This document shows positions 26,385 through 35,840 of a DNA stretch of 64,000 nucleotides, one piece after another. The translations under genes were made by a program, and so were the position numbers. The DNA comes from Pseudomonas gingeri (lineage in GTDB: Bacteria; Pseudomonadota; Gammaproteobacteria; Pseudomonadales; Pseudomonadaceae). The notes beneath the pieces are model-generated. The model did not search any database and was not told where the DNA came from. It was given only the letters and a program-made list of their open reading frames with translations. The stretch covers positions 1 to 64,000 of the forward strand of contig NZ_JACAOS010000030.1 of the NCBI RefSeq assembly GCF_013386165.1. The letters run 5' to 3'. Numbering within the stretch: the stretch's first letter is position 1; each line of letters starts with the position of its first letter.

Positions 26385-29300
26385 ATGTGGTGGAGCAAAC
26401 AGAAATCGCGGGCTGAAGGCGTGAGAACCCTGGTTTCTCCCATGATCATCCCTCTCGAACCGCGCATGTTGTTTGACGGCGCCGTGGCGGCCACCGTGGC
26501 CGAGGCCGCGCAGCCGGCCAGCCACGCCAGCACCGATGCGGCGAAAGCGCCGGCCACCGATCACGCGGCCGCGCCCGCCGATGCCCACCCGCAATCCGAT
26601 GCCACGCCGACCCCGGCACCGGCGGCCGTACCCGGTCAGTCGGTGGTCTTCGTCGACTCCCGGGTCCAGGATTTCGACAGCCTGCTCAAGGGCGTCGCCC
26701 CCGGTACCCAGGTGGTGGTGCTGCAAGCCGGCAAGGACGGCCTGCAACAGATCGCCGATTACCTGGACACCCACCAGGGCGTGAGCACCGTGGAAATCAT
26801 CGCCCACGGCAACTCGGGCGACCTGTGGTTGGGCAGCACCTACCTGTCGTCCGATAACGTCGCGGCACGGGCCGACGTGCTGGCGCGCATCGGCAACGAC
26901 ATGAATGTCGGCGGCGATATCCTGATCTACGCCTGTAATACCGCCGAAGGCGCGACCGGCATAGGTTTTGTCGACTCCCTGGCGCAATACACCGGGCGCG
27001 ATATCGCGGCTTCGACCAACCGCACTGGCCTCGGCGGCGACTGGACCCTGGAAATTTCCACCGGGACCATCGAAAGCCACAACGTGCTGTCGGCCGACGC
27101 CATGGCCGCGTACCAGTTCGGCCTGGCGACCCTCACGGTGACCAACAGCGGCGATACCGGCGCCGGTACGTTACGCCAAGCCCTGAGCGACGCGGTGACG
27201 GGCGATATCGTTACCTTCAGCAGCAGCATGACGGTCAACCTGAACTCGCAACTGGTTATCACCAAGAACCTCACCGTCGAAGGTGACCTGAACCACGACG
27301 GCGTTGCCGATGTGACCATCAGTGGGCAATACAAGACCCAGGTGCTGCAGGTCAACTCCGGTGTCACCGCGACCCTGGACGGCCTGATCATTACCAAGGG
27401 CCTGGCGGTGGGCAACGGCGCGGCGGCCGGTACCGATGGCACTGCGGCGATGGGTGGCGGTATTGTCAACGCCGGTAACCTGACCCTGAACAATGTCACG
27501 GTGACCAGCAATGCGGCCTCGGGCGGCGGCGGCGGCGGCGGGGTCACGGCGCCCTATGTCGGCGGTACGGTCGGTGGCGGTGGCGGTGGCGGTGGCGCTC
27601 TTGGCGGACAAACCGGCGGCCATGGTGGTAACGCGGGCTTCGGTACGGGGGTCTATGCCGGTCTCGCCGGTGGCGCCAACACCGGCGGTAACGGCGGTGG
27701 CTATGCCACCAACTACATGGGCGGGAAGGGGGCTACCGTCGCCATTGGTGGTAGCACTGGTGGCGCGGGCGCCACAGGGGGCTCGAACTACAGTAACGGC
27801 GGGAACGGCGGTACGGCGAGCAACGGCACCATTTCCATTGGCGGCGGCGGCGGCGGCTCCGGTTGGGACCATGCCGGTGCGGCCGGCGCCTCGGCCAGTG
27901 GCGGTATCTACAACGCCAGCACCGGCACCCTGACCATCGTCGGCACCTCGGTGATTTCCAACAACATTGCTGCCGGCGGCGGTGGCGGCGGTGGCGGCGG
28001 CCTGGGCAGCGGCTCCAGCGGCTCGGGTGGCGCAGCCGGCAAGGGCGTCGGCGCGATCTGGAATAAAGGCACGCTGTTAATGACCGCCGCGAACTTCGCG
28101 GCCATGAGCGGTAACGTCGGTGGCAGCGGTTCCGGTGGCCCGGCGCTGGGCGGAGGCAGCACCGGGGCCGTTCCGGCGGCCGTGAACAATATCTTCAACG
28201 ACGGCGGCACGCTGAACACCGCCTATGCGCCGCCACCGACCGCGACCATCGTGGTCACCACCACCGCCCAGCACATCGGCAGCACCTCGCTGGTCACCTT
28301 TACCTTCAACCAGGCGGTGACAGGGTTCACCAACGCCGACCTGACAGTCTCCAACGGCACCCTGAGCGCGGTCAGCTCCAGTGATGGCGGCACCACCTGG
28401 ACCGCGACCTTCACCCCGAGCGCGAGCGTCACCAGCGCCACCAACCATATCGTCCTGGACAACACCGGCGTCAGCAGCGCATCGACGAGCACGGCAGGGA
28501 CCGGTACCACCACGTCCAACAACTACGCCGTCGATACCGTGCGCCCGACCGCGACCGTCACGGTGGTCGCGCCGACGTTGAGCACCTCGATAAACTCGAC
28601 GGTGAACATTACCTTCAGCGAAGCGGTGAGCAGTTTCAGCCTGGCCGACATGACGGCGTCCAATGGCACCCTGAGCAACCTGGCCACCAGTGACAATATC
28701 CACTGGACCGCGACCCTGACGCCGACCGCGAGCAACAACAGCAGCGGCAACGTCATTACCCTGGACAACACCCTTTATACCGATACCGCGACCAACGCCG
28801 GTACCGGCACCACTACGTCCAACACCTATGCGGTCGACACCGTGCGGCCGACCGCGAGCATCGTGGTATCCAATGCTGCGCTGAACATCGGCGGTACGTC
28901 GCTGGTGACCATTACCTTCAGCGAGGCAGTGACCGGGTTCACCAATGCCGACCTGACCGTGGCCGACGGCACCCTGAGCGCCGTCAGTAGCAGCGACGGC
29001 GGCATCACCTGGACCGCAACCCTGACGCCGACCGCCGGGGTTACCCATACCGGCGATGTCATCAGCCTGGACAACACGGGGGTTAGCGATGCCGCGAGCA
29101 ATACCGGGAGTGGCACCACCAACTCCAACAGTTACGCCGTCGACACCCAGCGGCCGACCGCCACCATCGTGTTCGGCAGTACCAACCTGGGTATCGGCCA
29201 GACCTCGCAGGTGACCATCACCTTCAGCGAAGCGGTGACGGGGTTCACCAACGCCGACCTGACGGTTTCCAATGGCACCCTGAGTGCGGTGAGCAGCAGC

Positions 29301-32300
29301 GACGGCGGCGTCACCTGGACCGCGACCTTCACCCCGACCGCGAGTATCGTTAGCGCGAGCAACCACATCAGTCTGGATAACACCGGCGTACTAGATACGG
29401 CGGGCAACGCTGGCAGCGGCACCACCACGTCCAACAACGTGGCCATCGACGGCGTGCGCCCAACCGCGACCATCGTGGTGGCGGGCGGCGCACTCAAAAT
29501 CGGCGATACCTCACTGGTGACCATCACCTTCAGCGAGGCGGTGACCGGCTTCAGCAACGCCGACCTGACCGTCGCCAACGGCACACTGAGTGCCGTCAGC
29601 AGCAGCGATGGTGGCATCACCTGGACCGCGACCTTCACCCCGACGGCAAGCATCACCGACGCCACCAACGTCATCACCCTGGACAATACCGGCTACACCG
29701 ACACCAGCGGCAACGCCGGTACCGGTACCACCAACTCCAACAACTACGCCATCGACACCCAGCGGCCGACCGCGACCATAGTCGTCGCCGACCCTGCGCT
29801 CACGGCCGGTGAAACCTCGCTGGTGACCATTACCTTCAGCGAAGCCGTGACCGGTTTCACCAACGCCGACCTGACGGTGGCCAACGGCACGTTGAGTGCC
29901 GTCAGCTCCAGCGACGGTGGCATCACCTGGACCGCGACCTTCACCCCGAGCGCGGCGGTGAACGACGCAAGCAACGTGATCACCCTGGCCAACGCCAGTG
30001 TCCAGGACCTGGCGGGCAACACCAACTCCGGTGCCACCAGTTCCGCCAACTACACGGTCGACACCGTGCGGCCGACCGCGACCATCGTGCTCGGTGACAC
30101 CGCGTTGAATATCGGTGAAACGTCCCCGGTGACCATCACCTTCAGCGAGGCGGTGAGCGGCTTTACCAACGCCGACCTGGTGGTGGCCAACGGTACCCTG
30201 AGTGCCGTCAGCTCCAGTGATGGCGGTATTACCTGGACCGCGACCTTTACCCCGAACAGCAACATCACCGACGCCACCAACGTGATCACCCTGGACAACA
30301 GCGGTGTGCAGGCGGCTGCTTCGGGCAACGCCGGCTCCGGCACCACGGACTCCAACAACTACTCCATCGATACTGCGCGTCCTACCGCGATCGTTGTGGT
30401 TGCCAATAGCAACCTGGGCGTTGGGGCCACTTCGCTGGTGACCATCACCTTCAGCGAGGCGGTGACCGGTTTCAACAACGCCGACCTGACCATCGCCAAC
30501 GGCACACTGAGTGCCGTCAGCAGCAGCGACGGTGGCATCACCTGGACCGCCACCCTGACGCCGACCGCCGGCATCACCCAGGCGGGTAACGTAATCCAGG
30601 TGAATACCGCCGGGGTCACCGACCTGGCGGGCAACACGGGTTCGGGCGCGGTCAGTTCGAACACCTATAACATCGACAGCCAACCGCCGACCGCCACTAT
30701 TGTGGTCGCTCAGCCGACCCTGGCTGCCGGCGATACCTCACTGGTGACCATCACCTTCAGCGAAGCGGTGACCGGCTTCGACAACTTGGACCTCAGCGTG
30801 CCCAACGGCACCCTGAGCGCCGTCAGCAGCAGCGACGGCGGCGTCACCTGGACGGCGACTTTTACCCCGACCAGCAACGTTCACGACACCACCAACCTGA
30901 TCACCCTGAACAACACCGGCGTGACCGACTTGGCGGGGAACGCGGGCGTAGGCGTGACCAACTCGGGCAACTTCATCATCGACACGGTGCGGCCGACGGC
31001 GAGCATCAGTCTGTCGGACAGCGCCCTCAAGATCGGCGATACGTCGCTGGTGACCATCACCTTCAGCGAGGCGGTGACCGGCTTCAGCAATGCCGACCTG
31101 ACCGTGGCCAACGGCACCCTGAGCGCCGTCAGCAGCAGCGATGGCGGTATCACCTGGACGGCGACTTTCACCCCGACCAGCAATATCGCCGATGCCACCA
31201 ACGTGATCATCCTGGACAATACCGGCGTACAGAACGCCTCCGGCAACGCCGGCGCGGGCACCACTGATTCCGGCAATTACACGGTCGATACCCAGCGGCC
31301 GACGGCGAGCGTCGTGGTGGCGAATAGCGGCCTGAACATCGGCGGCACGTCGCTGGTGACGATTACCTTCAGTGAGGCGGTGACAGGGTTCACCAATGCC
31401 GACCTGACCTTGACCGACGGTACCCTGAGCAATGTCAGCAGCAGCGACGGCGGTATTACCTGGACCGCGACCCTGACGCCCAACGCCGGCACGACCCATA
31501 CCGGCAATGTCATTACCCTGGACAACACCGGGGTCAGCGATCTCGCCGGCAATGCTGGCGCGGGGAGCACCCTGTCCAATACCTATAACGTCGATACCGT
31601 GGCCCCGACGGCCACCGTGTCGATCGACCACTCGGCCCTGAATATCGGTCAGACCGCCGTGGTGACCATCACCTTCAGCGAGGCGGTGAACAACTTCAGC
31701 AACGCCGACCTGACGGTGGCCAATGGCACCCTGAGCGCCGTCAGCAGCAGCGATGGCGGTATCACCTGGACCGGGACCTTCACCCCGACCAGCAATATCA
31801 GCCACGCCAGCAACGTAATCAGCCTGAACAACACGACGTACACCGACCTGGCCGGCAACGCCGGCACGGGCACCACCGACTCCAACAACTACGCCATCGA
31901 TACCCAGCGTCCGACGGCGAGCATCGTGGTCGCCGACAGCACGCTGAACATCGGCCAGACCTCCCTGGTGACCATTACTTTCAGCGAGGCGGTGACGGGC
32001 TTCAGCAATGCCGACTTGACGGTGGCCAACGGCACCTTGAGTGCGGTGAGCAGCAGCGACGGCGGTATCACCTGGACGGCGACCTTCACCCCGACCAGCA
32101 ATATCGCCCACGCCAGCAACGTGATCAGCCTGGACAACACGACGTACATCGACCTGGCCGGCAACGCTGGCACGGGCACCACCGACTCCAACAGCTACGC
32201 CATCGACACCCAGCGTCCGACCGCGACGATTTCCGTGGCGAACAACAACCTGGGCATCGGCCAGACCACCACGGTGACCATCGCCTTCAGCGAAGTGGTC

Positions 32301-33368
32301 ACTGGCTTCAACCTGTCCGAGCTGAGCGTCGCCAACGGTACCTTGTCCAACCTGGCCAGCGCCGACGGCGGCAAGACCTGGACCGCGACCCTGACCCCGA
32401 CGGCCGCCATCACCGACGCCACCAACCTGATCGTGCTGGACACCAGCCTGGTCAGCGATACGGCGGGCAATGCCGGGGCCAGCATCGCGATTTCCAACAA
32501 CTACGCGCTCGACGCCGACCGGCCGACGGCAACCATCAGCGTCGCCAACCCGAACTTGACGGCCGGCCAGAGCACCGTCGTGACATTCACCTTCAGCGAG
32601 AAAGTCAGCAACTTCGACCTGTCCGAGCTGAGTGTCGCCAACGGCACCCTGTCCAACCTGGTCAGCAGCGACGGCGGCAAGACCTGGACCGCGACCCTGA
32701 CCCCGACGGCGAATATTACCGATCCGAGCAACTTCATCACCCTGGACAACAGCCTGGTCACGGACCTGGCCGGCAACGCCGGGACCGGCTTTGCCAACTC
32801 CAACAACTTCGCGGTCAACACCGTCGCCTTGGGTGGCGATCCGCAGTTCCGCGTGACAGTGCCGGTGGTGCCTTCGCAGGCGCCGAACGTGCCGCTGCTG
32901 GCGCAGATCAGTGTCTTGCCCACCGGCAACCTTGGTGCGCCGCTGGGCTTCCCGCCGTTGTTCGAACAGCGCACTTCGGGCGATGGCCTGCCACCGCTGG
33001 GCAATATCTTTATCAACCAGAACGCGCTGGCGCCGAGTTATATCGCCCAGGTGTTCAGTACTGACAGCGGCGCCACCGGCAGTACCAGTGGTTTCCTCGG
33101 TTTTGGCGGCGGTGATGGCGGGGTGTTCGGCAGCAGTACCTTGTCGACCCTCTTCAACCACGCATCAGGCAACAGCGATACCTCGAGCAGTCAGGTCTTC
33201 GACCGCAACGGCAAGGGTCTGGGGGATCCGGCCCAGGGCGTGCGCGGCATTTTTGGCGCGCCGACCCTGGGGCAACAGTTGCAGAAGATCAAAGACACCG
33301 AGCAGAAACAGCTGCATGAACTAGCCTGGGCTTTGGAGCAAGTCGGCATCAGCGAAATGTCGGCCTGA
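26385..33368 (+). CDS. Giant LEPRMLF-leader / DUF4347 Ig-repeat surface protein
   Basis: 2327 residues. An N-terminal LEPRMLFDGA motif (24-33, LEPR-xLL type) is followed by an Ala/Pro linker (35-85). A DUF4347 domain spans about 85-245, with H141-G and C184 after a hydrophobic block. A glycine-rich, beta-helix-like region (about 250-615) contains runs of up to eight glycines. About fifteen Ig-like repeats of roughly 101 residues (616-2146) come next, then a C-terminal tail of about 180 residues. There is no Sec signal peptide and no RTX nonapeptide. The lack of both fits export by a special route. AGGTGA lies 6 bases before the ATG. Flanking genes encode sulfotransferases, a beta-hydroxylase, a glycosyltransferase and a TolC protein. 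The likely role is surface adhesion or biofilm formation. Confidence 0.88.
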   Translation: MWWSKQKSRAEGVRTLVSPMIIPLEPRMLFDGAVAATVAEAAQPASHASTDAAKAPATDHAAAPADAHPQSDATPTPAPAAVPGQSVVFVDSRVQDFDSLLKGVAPGTQVVVLQAGKDGLQQIADYLDTHQGVSTVEIIAHGNSGDLWLGSTYLSSDNVAARADVLARIGNDMNVGGDILIYACNTAEGATGIGFVDSLAQYTGRDIAASTNRTGLGGDWTLEISTGTIESHNVLSADAMAAYQFGLATLTVTNSGDTGAGTLRQALSDAVTGDIVTFSSSMTVNLNSQLVITKNLTVEGDLNHDGVADVTISGQYKTQVLQVNSGVTATLDGLIITKGLAVGNGAAAGTDGTAAMGGGIVNAGNLTLNNVTVTSNAASGGGGGGGVTAPYVGGTVGGGGGGGGALGGQTGGHGGNAGFGTGVYAGLAGGANTGGNGGGYATNYMGGKGATVAIGGSTGGAGATGGSNYSNGGNGGTASNGTISIGGGGGGSGWDHAGAAGASASGGIYNASTGTLTIVGTSVISNNIAAGGGGGGGGGLGSGSSGSGGAAGKGVGAIWNKGTLLMTAANFAAMSGNVGGSGSGGPALGGGSTGAVPAAVNNIFNDGGTLNTAYAPPPTATIVVTTTAQHIGSTSLVTFTFNQAVTGFTNADLTVSNGTLSAVSSSDGGTTWTATFTPSASVTSATNHIVLDNTGVSSASTSTAGTGTTTSNNYAVDTVRPTATVTVVAPTLSTSINSTVNITFSEAVSSFSLADMTASNGTLSNLATSDNIHWTATLTPTASNNSSGNVITLDNTLYTDTATNAGTGTTTSNTYAVDTVRPTASIVVSNAALNIGGTSLVTITFSEAVTGFTNADLTVADGTLSAVSSSDGGITWTATLTPTAGVTHTGDVISLDNTGVSDAASNTGSGTTNSNSYAVDTQRPTATIVFGSTNLGIGQTSQVTITFSEAVTGFTNADLTVSNGTLSAVSSSDGGVTWTATFTPTASIVSASNHISLDNTGVLDTAGNAGSGTTTSNNVAIDGVRPTATIVVAGGALKIGDTSLVTITFSEAVTGFSNADLTVANGTLSAVSSSDGGITWTATFTPTASITDATNVITLDNTGYTDTSGNAGTGTTNSNNYAIDTQRPTATIVVADPALTAGETSLVTITFSEAVTGFTNADLTVANGTLSAVSSSDGGITWTATFTPSAAVNDASNVITLANASVQDLAGNTNSGATSSANYTVDTVRPTATIVLGDTALNIGETSPVTITFSEAVSGFTNADLVVANGTLSAVSSSDGGITWTATFTPNSNITDATNVITLDNSGVQAAASGNAGSGTTDSNNYSIDTARPTAIVVVANSNLGVGATSLVTITFSEAVTGFNNADLTIANGTLSAVSSSDGGITWTATLTPTAGITQAGNVIQVNTAGVTDLAGNTGSGAVSSNTYNIDSQPPTATIVVAQPTLAAGDTSLVTITFSEAVTGFDNLDLSVPNGTLSAVSSSDGGVTWTATFTPTSNVHDTTNLITLNNTGVTDLAGNAGVGVTNSGNFIIDTVRPTASISLSDSALKIGDTSLVTITFSEAVTGFSNADLTVANGTLSAVSSSDGGITWTATFTPTSNIADATNVIILDNTGVQNASGNAGAGTTDSGNYTVDTQRPTASVVVANSGLNIGGTSLVTITFSEAVTGFTNADLTLTDGTLSNVSSSDGGITWTATLTPNAGTTHTGNVITLDNTGVSDLAGNAGAGSTLSNTYNVDTVAPTATVSIDHSALNIGQTAVVTITFSEAVNNFSNADLTVANGTLSAVSSSDGGITWTGTFTPTSNISHASNVISLNNTTYTDLAGNAGTGTTDSNNYAIDTQRPTASIVVADSTLNIGQTSLVTITFSEAVTGFSNADLTVANGTLSAVSSSDGGITWTATFTPTSNIAHASNVISLDNTTYIDLAGNAGTGTTDSNSYAIDTQRPTATISVANNNLGIGQTTTVTIAFSEVVTGFNLSELSVANGTLSNLASADGGKTWTATLTPTAAITDATNLIVLDTSLVSDTAGNAGASIAISNNYALDADRPTATISVANPNLTAGQSTVVTFTFSEKVSNFDLSELSVANGTLSNLVSSDGGKTWTATLTPTANITDPSNFITLDNSLVTDLAGNAGTGFANSNNFAVNTVALGGDPQFRVTVPVVPSQAPNVPLLAQISVLPTGNLGAPLGFPPLFEQRTSGDGLPPLGNIFINQNALAPSYIAQVFSTDSGATGSTSGFLGFGGGDGGVFGSSTLSTLFNHASGNSDTSSSQVFDRNGKGLGDPAQGVRGIFGAPTLGQQLQKIKDTEQKQLHELAWALEQVGISEMSA
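28230..32825 (+). repeat. Array of about 15 tandem Ig-like repeats of about 303 bases
   Basis: Each unit begins near RPTATIVV, contains SLVTITFSEAVTGF, NADLTVANGTLSAVSSSDGG and TWTATFTPT, and ends with a SNNYAIDT-like segment. Fifteen starts can be counted by eye. Neighbouring units are very alike at the DNA level, so unequal recombination and copy-number change are likely. The first two and the last two units are the most divergent, with KTWTATLTPT in the last two. Confidence 0.9.
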
Positions 33369-33442
33369 AGAATATTTGAGATGTGCGCTGACCTTTGTCG
33401 GCGCCTATAAGAAGAGTGCGGTAGTCAGGGGCGGTAATAGGG

Positions 33443-34957
33443 ATGAGAAGAAGTCATAAGTTGTTCAGCGCCAGCTTGCTGGCTCTGGTAGTCAGTGGCT
33501 GCGCCGTCACCAGCGAGCCGATCGATCGTAGCGTCAGCGAACAACGCGCCAAGACTGACCGGCAGGCCATGTTCAAGGATCAGGAGCCGTTGAACGGCCC
33601 GCTGACCCTGCACGAGGCCATGGCCCGTGCGGTGAAGTACAACCTCGAAGGCCGGCTCAAGATCATGGAGGAGGCCCTGGCCAAGCGTCAGCTCGACCTC
33701 GCCAGTTTCGACATGCTGCCGCGCATGGCACTGTCCGCCGGCTACGCCGGGCGTAACAACGTCAGTGCCTCCAGTAGCCAGAGTGTCGGCACCGGCACCC
33801 AGTCCCTGGTGCCTTCGACCTCCCAGGACCGCGACCGTCGTGTCGGCGACCTGACCATGGTCTGGAACGTGCTCGACTTCGGTGTCAGCTACATCAACGC
33901 CAAGCAGCAGGGCGACCAAAGGCTGATCGTCCAGGAGCGTCGGCGCAAAGTGGTCAACACCATCGTCCAGGACGTGCGTTCGGCCTACTGGCGCGCCGTG
34001 GCCGCCGAACGCTTGCTCAAGCAGATCGACAGCCTGATGGCGCGGGTCGAACAGGCCCAGGGCAACAGCGAGAAAATGAGCGACCAGCGTATCGGTGATC
34101 CGATCCAGGCCCTGGGTTACCAGCGCGCCCTGATCGTCGCCACGCGCCAGTTGGAAGAGCAGCGCAAGGCCCTGACCCTGGCCAAGACCGAACTGGCGAC
34201 CCTGATCAACCTGCCCATGGGCACCGAGTTGACCCTGGCGACCCCGGACAACTACGAGATCCCGCAACTCAAGGTCGGCATGGGCAAGCTGGAGGATGAG
34301 GCCCTGGCCAACCGTCCGGAACTGCGTGAGCAGGACTACCAGACCCGCATCAGCGCCAATGAAACCCGCAAGGCCATGTTGCGCCTGCTGCCGGGCCTGG
34401 AATTCTCCGCCGGCGGCCATTACGACAGCAACTCCTTCCTGGTCAACGACAAGTGGGCCGACTACGGCGTCAAGGTCACCTGGAACCTGTTCAACGTGAT
34501 CTCCGCCCCGGCGGCCATCGATGTTGCCAAGGCCGGTGAAGAAGTCGCTACCGCGCGGCGCCAGGCCATGTCCATTGCGGTGCTGGCCCAGCTCTACGTG
34601 GCCAATGCCAACTTCAATGAGGCGGTACGCCAGTTCAAGACCAGCCAGCAACTGTCGAACATCGACGGGCAGATCGCTGGCCAACTGCGCAACCGCTACA
34701 AGGCGGCGGGGTTGGGTGAGCTGGACCTGATCCAGGGCGAACTCAACACCTTGCAGGCTGATCTGCGTCGCGACCTGGCCTATGCCGACCTGCGCAACGC
34801 CTACGGGCAGATCTTTGCCAGTGCCGGGCTGGATCCGCTGCCGCCGGAAGTGTCTTCGACCAAGATCGAGGCGATTGCCGGGGCCTTGGCAACACGTGAG
34901 TCCGAGTGGGCCGCAGGCAAGATCGACGATCCTGTGAGCCCTGCCAAGGCCAAATGA
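33443..34957 (+). CDS. TolC-family outer-membrane channel lipoprotein
   Basis: 504 residues with a lipoprotein signal (LLALVVSGC, cysteine at about 20). Two related halves of long helices follow, with TolC/OEP features (LTLHEAMARAVKYN, RVGDLTMVWNVLDFGVSYINAK, TWNLFNVISAPAAIDVAKAGEE). The channel would complete the envelope path for the HlyD-type proteins encoded at 17717-21917. It starts 74 bases after the adhesin stop and is probably co-transcribed with it. It is not an NodT/OprM type like the one at 43286. Confidence 0.88.
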   Translation: MRRSHKLFSASLLALVVSGCAVTSEPIDRSVSEQRAKTDRQAMFKDQEPLNGPLTLHEAMARAVKYNLEGRLKIMEEALAKRQLDLASFDMLPRMALSAGYAGRNNVSASSSQSVGTGTQSLVPSTSQDRDRRVGDLTMVWNVLDFGVSYINAKQQGDQRLIVQERRRKVVNTIVQDVRSAYWRAVAAERLLKQIDSLMARVEQAQGNSEKMSDQRIGDPIQALGYQRALIVATRQLEEQRKALTLAKTELATLINLPMGTELTLATPDNYEIPQLKVGMGKLEDEALANRPELREQDYQTRISANETRKAMLRLLPGLEFSAGGHYDSNSFLVNDKWADYGVKVTWNLFNVISAPAAIDVAKAGEEVATARRQAMSIAVLAQLYVANANFNEAVRQFKTSQQLSNIDGQIAGQLRNRYKAAGLGELDLIQGELNTLQADLRRDLAYADLRNAYGQIFASAGLDPLPPEVSSTKIEAIAGALATRESEWAAGKIDDPVSPAKAK

Positions 34958-34991
34958 CCCACCTGCCCGCGGGGCCTATCAGCGCCAGCCG

Positions 34992-35840
34992 GTGCGCAGC
35001 CTGTGTCGAGCCATTGCTCGACAGGCTGGGCGTGGACGGAGTGATCCCCTGAGCCGGCCGGCGTTTTCCCGCCTGCCGGTGGCCGTGGATTTGCCACTGT
35101 TGCGGCAGGCCCTGGCGCAGTTGGACGAGAGCGCCTGGGTGGCGCATTTCAATCTCGATTACTACGCCGGCGAGTGGAGCGGGGTGGCGCTGGTGTCTGC
35201 CAGCGATGCTCCGGGCGAACTGGCGTCGGGCAAGGGCGAGGCGGTTGCGCGCAAGCCGTGGTTGGAAGACGCGCGCTGGTCCTATGGCTTGCAGGGCCTG
35301 CCGTTGGAGATCCGTTCGGCGCGCCTGCTGCGGTTGGGGCCGGGCGGGCGGATTCATGAACATCGCGATTACGACCTCAGTCCTCCGGACGCCGACCGGC
35401 GCCTGCATATTCCCCTGCTCAGCCCGCCCGACGTGGAGTTCATGCTCGATGGCCAGTGCGTGCCCATGAAGGCCGGCGAATGCTGGTTTCTTGATCTGGC
35501 GCGGCCCCATAGCGTTGATAACTGGGGCGATAGCGAGCGGGTTCACCTGGTGCTCGACTGTCGTCCGAGTCCCTGGCTGGAGCAGCAGATTGCCGCGGGC
35601 TTGCCGAGTACTCCGGCGCCCGGCCTGGGCCGGGCGGCCGTGGCGCTCGAGCAGTTTCGCCAGTGGCTGGAGCGTGATCCGCAACTGTGTCGAGAGCTAC
35701 AGGCGCAAACCGACAGTGAAACCTTTATCGCCCACACCCTGGAGCGTGCCACTGCCCATGGCCTGCATTTCACCCGTGAGGACCTGCGTGCGGCCATGAG
35801 CCGTGGGCGGCGCAGTTGGAGTCAGGCATGGACGGCCTGA
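34992..35840 (+). CDS. Aspartyl/asparaginyl beta-hydroxylase-type dioxygenase
   Basis: Up to 282 residues. Cupin core: LRLGPGGRIHEHRDYDL with the first metal histidine, RRLHIPLLSPP, and LARPHSVDNWGDSERVHLVLDCR with the second histidine and the 2-oxoglutarate arginine. Family members hydroxylate Asp or Asn side chains in proteins. The start is uncertain. GTG at 34992 is the only standard start, but a strong hairpin (34997-35028) lies just inside it. GGAG at 35038 is well placed (7 bases) for a CTG at 35049, where homology to the family begins. The stop overlaps the next gene by 13 bases. The likely substrate is the adhesin (inference). Confidence 0.82.
   Translation: MRSLCRAIARQAGRGRSDPLSRPAFSRLPVAVDLPLLRQALAQLDESAWVAHFNLDYYAGEWSGVALVSASDAPGELASGKGEAVARKPWLEDARWSYGLQGLPLEIRSARLLRLGPGGRIHEHRDYDLSPPDADRRLHIPLLSPPDVEFMLDGQCVPMKAGECWFLDLARPHSVDNWGDSERVHLVLDCRPSPWLEQQIAAGLPSTPAPGLGRAAVALEQFRQWLERDPQLCRELQAQTDSETFIAHTLERATAHGLHFTREDLRAAMSRGRRSWSQAWTA
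34997..35028 (+). other. Stem-loop between the TolC-like and beta-hydroxylase genes
   Basis: CAGCCTGT pairs with ACAGGCTG and CGAGC with GCTCG, with a 2-base bulge and a CATT loop. There is no U-run, so it is not a standard terminator. It may lower expression of the modification genes relative to the adhesin and channel, or protect mRNA ends. Confidence 0.6.

Noticed and set aside
30738..33161. Antisense open frame of 807 codons and many of about 100 codons across the Ig array
   Set aside because: They mirror the sense-strand repeats, including the same 303-base periodicity, and have no ribosome sites.
26385..33368. RTX adhesin secreted by a LapBC-like type I system
   Set aside because: No glycine-aspartate nonapeptide repeats and no C-terminal RTX-type secretion region are visible. 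The N-terminal LEPRMLF leader and absence of an ABC gene point elsewhere.
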